In this document: piece after piece, positions 1 through 7,770 of the stretch | Position numbering within the stretch: position 1 is the stretch's first letter | Layout: each line of letters starts with the position of its first letter | Position numbers and translations under genes: made by a program | Notes under the pieces: generated by a model | Database searches by the model: none | Told to the model about the DNA's origin: nothing | What the model saw: the letters and a program-made list of their open reading frames with translations, nothing else | DNA from: an uncultured Coprococcus sp. | Lineage (GTDB): Bacteria; Bacillota; Clostridia; Lachnospirales; Lachnospiraceae | Assembly (NCBI GenBank): GCA_900548215.1 | Contig: URJI01000049.1 | Coordinates: 1 to 22,083, forward strand | DNA: 22,083 nucleotides | Reading direction: 5' to 3'

Positions 1-566
1 TCAAAGTCGTCATACACTCTCATATCAAGCTGCATGGACATCATCTTCAAAAGCCTTACCGGCTTTTCACCATCATTTGTAAGTCTGGCGCTCCTCGTGA
101 TCACATCACATCCGTCAAATGTGACATAGACAAGATCAAGCAAAAGTCCGCTCGCCACATCCCGCAAAGTTACAGTGAGCTGGGTCATCTCATCCACAGC
201 GCCATCCGCCGATGGCAATCCGGATATGACGTCCCTTCCACTCTTTATCTCATGCGACTCATACAGAAAATCACAGGTTGAGCTTCCATCACTGTGAACA
301 ACCCGGACAAATGGGTCGCCCACATCGCCTCTACCGCAGCCTGACATCTCCTGTGTCAGGCTTTCAAGGCATACCGCATCACCAGTGACTATAGCATTTC
401 CCGTCTCGAACAGACTTCTGTCCCGCAGGGTCTCCCACAGATCTCCGCTGGTACGCACACCGTAATACAGGTGTTCAAGATGTCCATCCGGTCGGATACA
501 CATACAATACTGTGTCGTCTCCGTCTCCAGGCTGAATTCATGACTTTCTTCTATATATCTGATCAT
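1..566 (-). CDS. Alpha-galactosidase, GH36 family, N-terminal part (runs off the left edge)
   Basis: This is the first 188 codons of a gene whose 3' end lies outside the window; family members are usually about 700-750 residues. I translated the strand directly. The visible part matches the N-terminal beta-sandwich of GH36 alpha-galactosidases: a QEMSGCGRGD stretch, a Pro-Phe strand before a DGSSTCDF segment, YESHEIKSGRD, then GLP and later a DVITRSARLTNDG strand. The catalytic barrel with its two aspartates is not in view, so activity cannot be judged. The enzyme would hydrolyse terminal alpha-galactosides such as melibiose or raffinose-type sugars. There is no signal peptide, so it is probably cytoplasmic. 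The ATG at 566 directly abuts the symporter stop codon, and its ribosome site GGAGGACGG lies inside the symporter's last codons. The two are therefore translationally coupled: the symporter imports the sugar this enzyme cleaves. Confidence 0.88.
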   Translation of the reverse strand, partial: MIRYIEESHEFSLETETTQYCMCIRPDGHLEHLYYGVRTSGDLWETLRDRSLFETGNAIVTGDAVCLESLTQEMSGCGRGDVGDPFVRVVHSDGSSTCDFLYESHEIKSGRDVISGLPSADGAVDEMTQLTVTLRDVASGLLLDLVYVTFDGCDVITRSARLTNDGEKPVRLLKMMSMQLDMRVYDDF

Positions 567-2012
567 CTACCGTCCTCCATTTAGAGCATCCATGATCTCT
601 TTCATCCTCTCTTCAGTCAACGTGTATTTTTTTACAAAGAATATAAGACCGATTATGAGCAGCACCATGGGAACTACCGTCATCGTCATACTAAGTCCTG
701 CAAGCGTGGCATTGCTCTGCTCTATTACATCTGAGCTCCCTGCCTCAGGCTGCACAAGTCCGACCCATTTGATCGCAAGTCCCGCAAAAAATACAGCCAC
801 GCCCGATGCGAGTTTTACCACAAATGTCTGCATGGAACATATAACACTCTCGTCTCTCTGGCCATTCTTGAACTCACCATAGTCAATGCTATCCGCCAAA
901 CATACAGTGATAAGAACATTCAAAAGCCCACTTCCCGCAAAGACAAGAAGTCCTGGAATGAACAATATATACCAGCAGGCAAATCCGCAGACTGTCATTC
1001 TCGTAACACCCGCAAGGCTGCATCCGAGAAGAATCGCATAGCCGGCTATCTCATACACCACCGCATGAACAAAGAGTTTTCTCTTGGACATCTTCTTCCT
1101 GAAAAGAGGGAAAAGCATCATGGCCAGTATCTGTGCACCGCCGCCAAATGCTGAGAACAGTGCATATCCGCTCTCACTTCCTATATCATAGGTAAAGAAA
1201 TATATCAGAAGATTGCTTGTTATATAGAGAGCTGAATTGACAAGGACTATGGTAACTACGACCGCAAGCGCCTGGTCATTTGTAACAAGTGAACGAAACA
1301 TCTCACCTATACCATGAGCCTCCACATTCACCTGATCCTTTTCTTTTACATTTGCAACGCACACAGACTCTGATATGACAAATATAACAGCGACAAGTAG
1401 CGCCCACCACTTAAATCCAATACGGTAATCCGTGATGTTCAGTTTCTCCGCCGCTACATACATTCCGCTTATAGCCGGCACGATTATCATAGTGAGAACC
1501 GTCGGGATAGCACTTCCAATACCGGCGCAGGATCTCGCAAGCGCAGACAGGTTCTCCCTCTCCTTGCCAGATTCAGTGATGGCAGGAATCATCGACCAGT
1601 AGGGAATATCCATAAGGGTATATGTGATTCCCCACGCAAAATAAGTGACCGTCAGGAACACCTTCATTCCGCCATCGCCCATGCTCTCCGGCACCGCAAA
1701 CATGGCGTACAGGACAACGGCATTCAAAACCGTTCCAGTAAATATCCACGGCCTGAACCTTCCCCATCTGGTCCTGGTCTTTGCAACCACAATTCCCATG
1801 ATCGGATCGTTGAACGCATCGAATACTCTGGCAGCCATGAGCACAGTTCCTATAAACACAGAGCCAACTCCCAGAACTGAATTGTAATAATACAATATAT
1901 AACTGGCCACCAGCATATAAACCATATCCTTGCCCACAGCGCCTATACCGTAAGCCATCTTGGTTTTCGCAGTAAGTCCCATGCCTGCAGCACTATTTCC
2001 TTTTTTCTCCAT
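567..2012 (-). CDS. GPH-family sugar:cation symporter (MelB-like)
   Basis: A 481-residue membrane protein of the glycoside-pentoside-hexuronide:cation symporter family (major facilitator superfamily), with about twelve hydrophobic segments. The family signature is clear: RVFDAFNDPIMG at residues 63-73, followed by TRWGRFRPWI (81-90). In E. coli MelB the two aspartates of the equivalent helix form the cation site; here they are D65 and D69. It should co-import a sugar with H+ or Na+, and the adjoining GH36 gene points to an alpha-galactoside such as melibiose. I chose the ATG at 2012 because GGGAGG lies five bases upstream. A GTG at 2018 would overlap that site. It sits 61 bases after the hydrolase gene with no obvious promoter between them, so it may be read from the tetR promoter, though a weak local promoter cannot be excluded. 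Confidence 0.9.
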   Translation of the reverse strand: MEKKGNSAAGMGLTAKTKMAYGIGAVGKDMVYMLVASYILYYYNSVLGVGSVFIGTVLMAARVFDAFNDPIMGIVVAKTRTRWGRFRPWIFTGTVLNAVVLYAMFAVPESMGDGGMKVFLTVTYFAWGITYTLMDIPYWSMIPAITESGKERENLSALARSCAGIGSAIPTVLTMIIVPAISGMYVAAEKLNITDYRIGFKWWALLVAVIFVISESVCVANVKEKDQVNVEAHGIGEMFRSLVTNDQALAVVVTIVLVNSALYITSNLLIYFFTYDIGSESGYALFSAFGGGAQILAMMLFPLFRKKMSKRKLFVHAVVYEIAGYAILLGCSLAGVTRMTVCGFACWYILFIPGLLVFAGSGLLNVLITVCLADSIDYGEFKNGQRDESVICSMQTFVVKLASGVAVFFAGLAIKWVGLVQPEAGSSDVIEQSNATLAGLSMTMTVVPMVLLIIGLIFFVKKYTLTEERMKEIMDALNGGR

Positions 2013-2024
2013 ACACACCTCCCT

Positions 2025-2041
2025 GCCATGTCAAACATGGC
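2025..2041 (-). promoter_or_regulatory. Leader hairpin abutting the symporter ribosome binding site
   Basis: On the transcribed strand GCCATGTTTGACATGGC forms a perfect seven-base-pair stem with a three-base loop. It ends one base before the GGGAGG ribosome site of the symporter gene. No T-run follows, so it is not an intrinsic terminator. It could stabilise a processed transcript or tune translation at the boundary between the lipid-type genes and the sugar-use genes. Its function is inferred from position only. Confidence 0.4.
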
Positions 2042-2073
2042 GCAGCACCCAATACGCTTTTCTTATCTATTTT

Positions 2074-3081
2074 CTATAGCTGTGCCAGTCTGCCATCAAG
2101 CCATTCCTCTATATCCGCAAACACCTGATCCCGGCACAGCTCGTTAAGGATCTCATGACGGCAGTCCTCATACATATAACATGCCACATTATGCGACACC
2201 TTATTGTGATACAGCTCATACAATTTGAGCACATCTCTGCCATAGTGGCCAACAGGATCCTTATCTCCCGATACAAACAGGACCGGAATGTCCTTTGGTA
2301 TCATGGCAATATTTCTGTCCTGTTGTATATAATGTATAGTGTTGAACAATGTCTCATATCCCTTTATCGTGAAAGAAAACTGACACAGAGGATCGTCCAC
2401 ATATGCGTCTATCCTCTCAGGATCTCTGCTTATCCAGTCCTTATTTGTTCTCTTTCGGACTTCACCGTTCACTATGGTCTCTTTAGGAATGCCCTTGATG
2501 TATGTGCCAAATGCCAGCAATTCCATGAGCGTACTTCTGTATCTCTCTCCGTGTCTGCTCTTTTCAAGTTCAAGCACTAATCTGCCAACCTGAAGCATAC
2601 ACTCAGGCATACTTCCTGTTCCCATGCAGATAAAGCCATCCACGCTGGAGCCCTTTGTATAGGAAGAAGGATACTTTGAATCGAAACCATACTCACTCAT
2701 ATATCTTCTGGCCATAAACGAACCCATGGAATGTCCCATCAGAAAGAACGGAACTCCCTTATAGGTTCTCTTGAGCGCCCTTGTAACCCTGTGGAGATCT
2801 GCAGACATGGTCTTGCTGGCATCATAGGCATGCATATATCCAAGCTCGTCTGTATTTGCTGCAGTAAGGCCGTGTCCCAGGTGGTCATTGCCCGCAACCA
2901 CAAATCCCCTTGCAGCAAGATATCTCGCAAATTCGTCATATCTGTCTATCATCTCTATCATACCGTGGGATATCTGAAGTATAGCTCTTACATCTCCCTG
3001 TGGCTCCCACACCACCACATGAAGTCTGTCTCTTCCGTTTGATGACGGTATAAACGTCTCTTTCTTTTTTACTTTATACAT
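2074..3081 (-). CDS. Alpha/beta hydrolase, monoacylglycerol lipase / lysophospholipase type
   Basis: A 335-residue protein of the serine aminopeptidase S33 / Hydrolase_4 branch of the alpha/beta-hydrolase fold. The complete machinery is visible: oxyanion motif SHGM (38-41), nucleophile elbow GHSMGS with S118, acid D275 in SGDKDPVG, and catalytic H309 in DCRHE. The LGHGLT segment (68-73) is typical of monoglyceride-lipase relatives. Expected chemistry is ester hydrolysis of monoglycerides or lysophospholipids; the true substrate is unknown. There is no signal peptide. The ATG at 3081 was preferred to one 13 codons upstream because AAGGAGG lies nine bases before it. It follows the glycosyltransferase-like gene by 92 bases and precedes the symporter by 61. 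The gene pair and its TetR regulator suggest a role in membrane glycerolipid or glycolipid metabolism. Confidence 0.87.
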   Translation of the reverse strand: MYKVKKKETFIPSSNGRDRLHVVVWEPQGDVRAILQISHGMIEMIDRYDEFARYLAARGFVVAGNDHLGHGLTAANTDELGYMHAYDASKTMSADLHRVTRALKRTYKGVPFFLMGHSMGSFMARRYMSEYGFDSKYPSSYTKGSSVDGFICMGTGSMPECMLQVGRLVLELEKSRHGERYRSTLMELLAFGTYIKGIPKETIVNGEVRKRTNKDWISRDPERIDAYVDDPLCQFSFTIKGYETLFNTIHYIQQDRNIAMIPKDIPVLFVSGDKDPVGHYGRDVLKLYELYHNKVSHNVACYMYEDCRHEILNELCRDQVFADIEEWLDGRLAQL

Positions 3082-3158
3082 GATGTAACCCTCCTTGTTG
3101 TTCTCATTATAGCTGGGCATCTTCCCATTTATAACTGACCATTCATAGCGGCCTGTTT

Positions 3159-3176
3159 AAAGATGCCTCAGCATCA
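3159..3176 (-). terminator. Weak hairpin at the end of the glycosyltransferase-like gene
   Basis: On the transcribed strand GATGC-TGAG-GCATC overlaps the stop codon and is followed by TTTAAA. The stem is only five pairs and the T-run is interrupted. At most it is an attenuating element between the glycosyltransferase-like gene and the hydrolase. Confidence 0.2.
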
Positions 3177-4646
3177 TTCACTTTCTTTCCTCTTCATCTC
3201 CATCGCCAGCCTGACGACCTCATAAGCACCATCATATATTCCATCGGCCTTATTTCTCATGATGTTCTCACACATCCCCACAAGGATGCTGCTATCCTGC
3301 ATAAAGAGCTTCATCATCTGCAATGTATGCGGAATATCCCTGCACTCTAAAGTTCCATCTCCAATCTCTGCAGAGTGAATGGCTCCCCACTGCTCGTGTC
3401 CGCCAACTCTCTTTATGAACAGCTTTGGCACCGGATAGAAAGCCAGCTCAGAAGGTTTTGTGATAAGCACATCGCAGCTCCGCATGAGAAGATTGGTACA
3501 ATACACGGCCTCATATATGTTCTTATGGCAAAATGCATGTATTCCGTACACCTCATTTGTCAGAGCATCTGCTGCAAATTCTGTCGTGTCCTGCCAATTG
3601 TCAAAATGGGTTGTGACAAGGCTCTTCATCGCAGGAATCTCCTTCTCAAGATCTTCCCACACATTCATATAATCCCCGACATTCACATACAGGACCATTC
3701 TGTGTTTTTTCACACTTGCAAGTGCTGTCTTTATGATAGCGGCAAATATCTCCTTCTGCGCTCCAGCTCCCCCAATTGTGAGCAGGAACCTCATAGGTGC
3801 CCCTGTTTTTCTTCTGTCTATACGTCTCTTGCAATCTTCCTCAATCGCTACAACCAGCTCATGATCTATATAATGGCCGGTATATCTTATGGAATCACCC
3901 GGCATAGGCAAAAGCACCTTATCCCCCTGCATTCCGTTCAGGGTCCTGTAACCCAGATATGCGGATCTGGTCTGTACAGTGTGGAGACTTCCCTCCGCAA
4001 GATGAAGCGCCATAGGCCAGTTATCCGGAACGGCATTCACCACATATTTCATTCCAGCATGTATGGCAGCCTGCGCCGGCCACACGTGGGTTGCCACCAG
4101 CGGTATATCATGCGGCACATTTCCAAATACAGGCGTCATAAGCTCGGCGTTCATCTGGTCAGATGCATTGTATGACAGCTTCCTGAAGCCCTCATAGTTC
4201 ATAGGTTCCCACACCATTTTATTGAACACTTTACTCTTTCCAGATATCCTGGAGCCAAGAGAATAGAGTTTGTTCTGCGCTTCTATCACCTTACCGCCCG
4301 TAGTTTCACTGTAAGAATTAAGATCCATCCAATAAGGCTTATATCCAAGGTAATTCGCCGCAGATGCGATGGCCATGGATATTCTGTAGTGCCCAAAACC
4401 CATTCTGATGTTTCCAACTATAATACCCTTGTCCCTGTCAAACTCCTCATCTCCGTCATCGCCGATAACTATATTCGACACACCCAGACTGTCACCGATG
4501 TATGGATTTCTGACGACCGACAGTGGATAATCAACGTCGCTGTCATCCCCGAACCTTTTGACAAATCTGTCTCTAGAATTCTCAGCCTTCTTTACAACAC
4601 GTTCACTCATCTCATTTCCAAATATTTTTTCTGACTTTTTTCCCAT
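3174..4646 (-). CDS. GT-B-fold glycosyltransferase-like protein (MGDG synthase/MurG-type)
   Basis: A 490-residue, mostly soluble protein. Features resembling GT-B sugar transferases of the MurG / diacylglycerol-glucosyltransferase type are a glycine-rich loop with histidine, GNIRMGFGHYRIS (78-90), in the first half, and in the second half a strand-loop FLLTIGGAGAQ (287-297) and CDVLITKPSEL (391-401). The latter pair resembles the nucleotide-sugar-binding half of such enzymes. The first roughly 70 residues are charged and not recognised. I infer transfer of a sugar to a lipid acceptor, but no acceptor site can be read, and the sequence is divergent enough that it may belong to an uncharacterised family. 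Start chosen at ATG 4646, nine bases after AGGAGG, over an upstream GTG. It lies 29 bases after tetR, so is almost certainly co-transcribed with it. Confidence 0.65.
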   Translation of the reverse strand: MGKKSEKIFGNEMSERVVKKAENSRDRFVKRFGDDSDVDYPLSVVRNPYIGDSLGVSNIVIGDDGDEEFDRDKGIIVGNIRMGFGHYRISMAIASAANYLGYKPYWMDLNSYSETTGGKVIEAQNKLYSLGSRISGKSKVFNKMVWEPMNYEGFRKLSYNASDQMNAELMTPVFGNVPHDIPLVATHVWPAQAAIHAGMKYVVNAVPDNWPMALHLAEGSLHTVQTRSAYLGYRTLNGMQGDKVLLPMPGDSIRYTGHYIDHELVVAIEEDCKRRIDRRKTGAPMRFLLTIGGAGAQKEIFAAIIKTALASVKKHRMVLYVNVGDYMNVWEDLEKEIPAMKSLVTTHFDNWQDTTEFAADALTNEVYGIHAFCHKNIYEAVYCTNLLMRSCDVLITKPSELAFYPVPKLFIKRVGGHEQWGAIHSAEIGDGTLECRDIPHTLQMMKLFMQDSSILVGMCENIMRNKADGIYDGAYEVVRLAMEMKRKESE

Positions 4647-4675
4647 ATGATCAAACCTCCTGTGCACCACCAGAC

Positions 4676-5251
4676 TCAGCTCTCTATGCCCTTCATAAGT
4701 ATATCCAGAGTGCCATTCACGGCCGCCTCAAATGAAAGTCCAGCATCAATAAGCACCGTGGTCTCCATGTACTTTTCAAGAGCGGCCTCAAACATGGTCT
4801 TGACGATCGGTATAGGGACATTCCTGATAACCCCTTCATCCATCCCACGCCTGAGAAGCTCTATGGTATTATCCCACTGCTGCTCCATCATTACTCTCAC
4901 TCTGGCAAATATCCTCGGATAGGAATTCTCGAGCTGATATATCTGACGCCAATCCAGTTCACTGTAGCTGTCAGGCATAGCCACAAGTATCGCCTTTATC
5001 TTTTCTACCGTGGTCAGACTGTCATCATCCATCACCTTCTGCTCGCTTTTCTTTATCTGTTCATATATGTGAGTTGCCGTGTCAAAGAACAAATTCTCCT
5101 TATCACCGACCACCATGTACAGCGTCTTCTTGCTGACCCCAAGCCTTCTTGCTATATCATCCATCGTGAATTTGAAACCTTTATCCCTGAACTCTTCTAT
5201 CGTGGCCTCATATATACGGTTTTTCAGCTGTTTCTTAGCGTCTATATCCAT
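4676..5251 (-). CDS. TetR/AcrR-family transcriptional regulator
   Basis: A 191-residue repressor-type regulator. The N-terminal helix-turn-helix is canonical: IYEATIEEFRDKGFKFTMDDIARRLGVSKKTLY over residues 13-45, with the recognition helix around GVSKKTLY. The C-terminal half is an all-helical ligand and dimerisation domain with no identifiable ligand signature. The ATG at 5251 was chosen because GGGAGG precedes it by five bases; a GTG 24 bases further upstream is possible but has a poorer site. It is the first gene of a unit containing the glycosyltransferase-like protein and hydrolase, and probably the symporter and GH36 enzyme. Palindromic sequence directly over its own promoter suggests autoregulation and control of the whole unit, as is usual for this family when the regulator leads its operon. 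Confidence 0.92.
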   Translation of the reverse strand: MDIDAKKQLKNRIYEATIEEFRDKGFKFTMDDIARRLGVSKKTLYMVVGDKENLFFDTATHIYEQIKKSEQKVMDDDSLTTVEKIKAILVAMPDSYSELDWRQIYQLENSYPRIFARVRVMMEQQWDNTIELLRRGMDEGVIRNVPIPIVKTMFEAALEKYMETTVLIDAGLSFEAAVNGTLDILMKGIES

Positions 5252-5282
5252 ATCGACCTCCCATTTTTTCACCACCGCCTCA

Positions 5283-5318
5283 GGAAACTCAAAAACTATT
5301 TTTAGTTTCCTAGTTTCC
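5283..5318 (-). promoter_or_regulatory. Candidate TetR operator: long palindrome plus a third half-site
   Basis: Positions 5283-5310 form an inverted repeat: arms GGAAACT...AGTTTCC extended by an A5/T5 pair, around a CTA centre, with a single unpaired C. A third copy of the half-site, AGTTTCC, follows in tandem at 5312-5318. The element starts four bases downstream of the predicted -10 box and covers the expected transcription start, where a repressor would block RNA polymerase. Its assignment to the adjacent TetR protein is by proximity. Confidence 0.65.
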
Positions 5319-5321
5319 TAT

Positions 5322-5350
5322 ATATTAACATCATTTTGTGCATTTTGCAA
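5322..5350 (-). promoter_or_regulatory. Sigma-A-type promoter for the tetR unit
   Basis: On the minus strand, -35 TTGCAA (5345-5350) and -10 TAATAT (5322-5327) are separated by exactly 17 bases. The start codon of tetR lies about 65 bases downstream of the inferred start site. The palindrome at 5283-5310 sits immediately after the -10 box. Confidence 0.65.
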
Positions 5351-5426
5351 TATAATAAGATAGTTTTTATAATTCTTTGTGCATTTATCACAATAATATC
5401 AGATTTTTGTAAGCATGATACGTTCT

Positions 5427-5439
5427 ATGGAAATTCCAT
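5427..5439. repeat. Short perfect palindrome ATGGAAATTCCAT
   Basis: This is a 13-base perfect dyad, flanked on both sides by ACGT, in the otherwise featureless A+T-rich stretch between the tetR promoter and the helD terminator. It is upstream of the tetR promoter by about 80 bases, so it could be a second regulator site. No partner copy was found nearby. The rest of 5351-5490 shows no gene that I can support. Confidence 0.25.
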
Positions 5440-5492
5440 GTACGTCCATCACATCACTGTAAAATGTCAGTTTCTCTATCTATGACATAAAC

Positions 5493-5521
5493 AAAACCGC
5501 CTCCATATGGGAAGCGGTTTT
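5493..5521 (-). terminator. Intrinsic terminator after helD
   Basis: The arms AAAACCGC and GCGGTTTT form an eight-pair stem, extended past one mismatch by a TCC/GGA trio, with a five-base loop. In the minus orientation the stem ends in TTTT-G-TTT. The plus orientation also ends in TTTT, so the structure may work in both directions. It lies about 105 bases past the helD stop codon. The intervening 5522-5625 holds no supported gene. Confidence 0.8.
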
Positions 5522-5625
5522 ATTGAATATTATATTATCATACCATAAATTCACATACAGCTATGCAGGCGCCGTCCGCAGCATATTTCTTGTATATGAT
5601 TCATATCCGTGCATTCTTATATCTT

Positions 5626-7752
5626 CTATGAAGGAATGACATCCACGACATACAGTTCGTGCAGAGCTCTGGTACACGCGATATAATGTGCATGTCTTAC
5701 AGCCACGCTTCCATTATACGATCCATCCGTGATAACATACACGGCATCAAACTCCATTCCCTTTGCAAGGAACTTTGGAAGCACCACCACGCCGCCGGAA
5801 TAGACAACTGACTGATTTGTGATAAGTGTAACCTCTGTAAATTCGGACAGCTGACGATACATATCGTAGGCATCCGCCTCATCATTTGTCAAAATGGCTA
5901 TATTGTCATAGGCATCCATCTCGCCGTAGGAGAGCTTGTCCCCTATGAACTCAACCGCCTCTTCCACAGAATCGCACTTTATCTCCTGTGCAGGCTTACC
6001 ATGTCTGGAAACCGTATTGCCATGTATCCCTTCATCACCGAGTATGGCATTGCAAAACTCTGTGATCTCTGTTGTTGATCTGTATGAAGAAGCCAGCTCC
6101 TTAAGCTCATATCCGCCCTGACCATTCTTCTTTGCAAATATTTTGGTGAGCACATCCACGACAGTCTCGTCAGGGTTGTAAAAAAGCACCTGAAACCTGT
6201 CACCAAGTATGGTCTTCCTGCATCCAAATATACGGTCTATAACAGCATACTGGAATATGTTGTAATCCTGCATCTCATCTATGACCAGATGCTTTATATT
6301 GTTATATGAATTACATCCGTAGAAATACACCTGAAGATAAAGTATCGGCAGGATATCCTCATAACATATTTTGCCATTCTCATCCTTATACTCTGAAATT
6401 CCCGGATAATCATTCTCCATCTCAGCAAGAAAATTCACGTACAGCTCCACAAGATTCCTCTCCGCAAACAGATTGACCATCTGCTTCTGTATCTGTCTCG
6501 CAAGATTTCTCTTCTTCTCATCAGGGAATTCCTTAGGCGAATTATCCTCAACCCTGTCAACTATGAAATAAGCTATGTTCTCAAATCTCTCATACACCGG
6601 TTTTCTGGAGAACCTTCCATTAAACATGGCGGCGATATCCTCACCGGTGTACTCAACTTTCTGATAATGGAAATTCCTGAACTTTATGCCGGACACATAT
6701 CTGTCCAGATATTCATTAAATCTGTCAAAAAAGGATATAGTTGACTTTACCTTTATATTTCTTATCCTCTGATTCTCCTGATCCCCACTGTCGATGATAA
6801 ACTCCGACTGTTCAAGCTTTGTCTCATATTCCTCATCTATATAAAGGAGTTCCTCAAGCAAAGTGTCAAACTCCTTTTCCGGAACACTGTTCTCCTCAAG
6901 TTCCGGGAGCACCTCAGATATATAATCTCCAAATATACTGTTCGGAGAAAGTATCATCACATTGTCGCTCTCAAGGGTCTTGTAGTTATAAAGAAGCCAG
7001 GCAAGTCTGTGCATGGCTATGACAGTCTTGCCACTGCCCGCACGGCCATCGACTATCAGATTATACGCCGTCCTGTTCCTTATGATGGCATCCTGTTCTT
7101 TCTGTATGGTGGCAACGACATTCTTCATCTTCACACCACTGTTGCCGCCAAGCGCCTCCAGAAGAATGGTGTCATTTATGTTGGTGTCGGTATCAACTGC
7201 ATCCTTCAGTCTTCCGCCGCTCACAACAAACTGCTTCTTCTCAACTATCTCTCCTGAGAATTCTTCACTGCCCATATCGTCAGTGGTCACTGTATATGAT
7301 GCCGGACCTTTCTCATAGGAATAATACATGGAAGAAACCGGAGCACGCCAGTCATAGATGAGCTGTTCTCCGTTCATATCAGACTGATAACCGCTCATTC
7401 CCACATATACAGGCAGTACCTCCTGCTCACCATCGTATCTGAATGATATTTTTCCAAAATAAGGCACTTTTTTCTGATGTTCGTATACCTCAAGTCTCTT
7501 TGCCGCTATCCGCAAACTTGCCTCGTCATTGTTCACAGACTGCATATTCTGCAGGAATTCCTCGTCATCCATATCTCCGTGACTGTCACGCATGTACTTC
7601 TTCTGTTCTTTTATTTTGTCCCTGCCAAGCTCCATAGCACCTTCCGTAATACTGATACTGTAGTCAAGCTCCAGCTTCACATTGTCAAAATAATCCGACT
7701 CGTCGTCAAATGTTGCGACCTTATATTCTATCATTTTCTTATCATTACTCAT
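5626..7752 (-). CDS. helD: HelD-type UvrD/Rep superfamily 1 helicase (RNA polymerase-associated)
   Basis: A 708-residue protein of the HelD branch of superfamily 1. HelD in Gram-positive bacteria is known to bind RNA polymerase and free it from nucleic acid using ATP. Visible here: a charged N-terminal helical region (about 20-95) equivalent to HelD's coiled-coil arm; the family-specific PYFGKISF (97-104) and LIYDWRAPVSSMYY (131-144) blocks; TIQKEQDAIIRN (215-226); Walker A GRAGSGKT (236-243); DEMQDY (492-497) as Walker B; GDRFQ (518-522); and a C-terminal ACTRALHELYVVD motif VI. The length suits the family. The ATG at 7752 was chosen over an upstream TTG because GAAGG lies seven bases before it. 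It starts 18 bases after the protease stop codon, so the two are co-transcribed, and the terminator at 5493-5521 ends the unit. Confidence 0.87.
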   Translation of the reverse strand: MSNDKKMIEYKVATFDDESDYFDNVKLELDYSISITEGAMELGRDKIKEQKKYMRDSHGDMDDEEFLQNMQSVNNDEASLRIAAKRLEVYEHQKKVPYFGKISFRYDGEQEVLPVYVGMSGYQSDMNGEQLIYDWRAPVSSMYYSYEKGPASYTVTTDDMGSEEFSGEIVEKKQFVVSGGRLKDAVDTDTNINDTILLEALGGNSGVKMKNVVATIQKEQDAIIRNRTAYNLIVDGRAGSGKTVIAMHRLAWLLYNYKTLESDNVMILSPNSIFGDYISEVLPELEENSVPEKEFDTLLEELLYIDEEYETKLEQSEFIIDSGDQENQRIRNIKVKSTISFFDRFNEYLDRYVSGIKFRNFHYQKVEYTGEDIAAMFNGRFSRKPVYERFENIAYFIVDRVEDNSPKEFPDEKKRNLARQIQKQMVNLFAERNLVELYVNFLAEMENDYPGISEYKDENGKICYEDILPILYLQVYFYGCNSYNNIKHLVIDEMQDYNIFQYAVIDRIFGCRKTILGDRFQVLFYNPDETVVDVLTKIFAKKNGQGGYELKELASSYRSTTEITEFCNAILGDEGIHGNTVSRHGKPAQEIKCDSVEEAVEFIGDKLSYGEMDAYDNIAILTNDEADAYDMYRQLSEFTEVTLITNQSVVYSGGVVVLPKFLAKGMEFDAVYVITDGSYNGSVAVRHAHYIACTRALHELYVVDVIPS

Positions 7753-7770
7753 AATTCTGCCTTCTCGCAA

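Noticed and set aside
3375..4175. A 266-codon plus-strand frame
   Set aside because: It lies wholly antisense within the glycosyltransferase-like gene, has no ribosome site, and its His/Cys-rich translation matches no protein pattern.
5522..5625. Possible short peptide frames on the minus strand after helD
   Set aside because: The longest ATG-started frame is about 17-20 codons and has no ribosome binding site. The stretch reads as ordinary 3' untranslated sequence.
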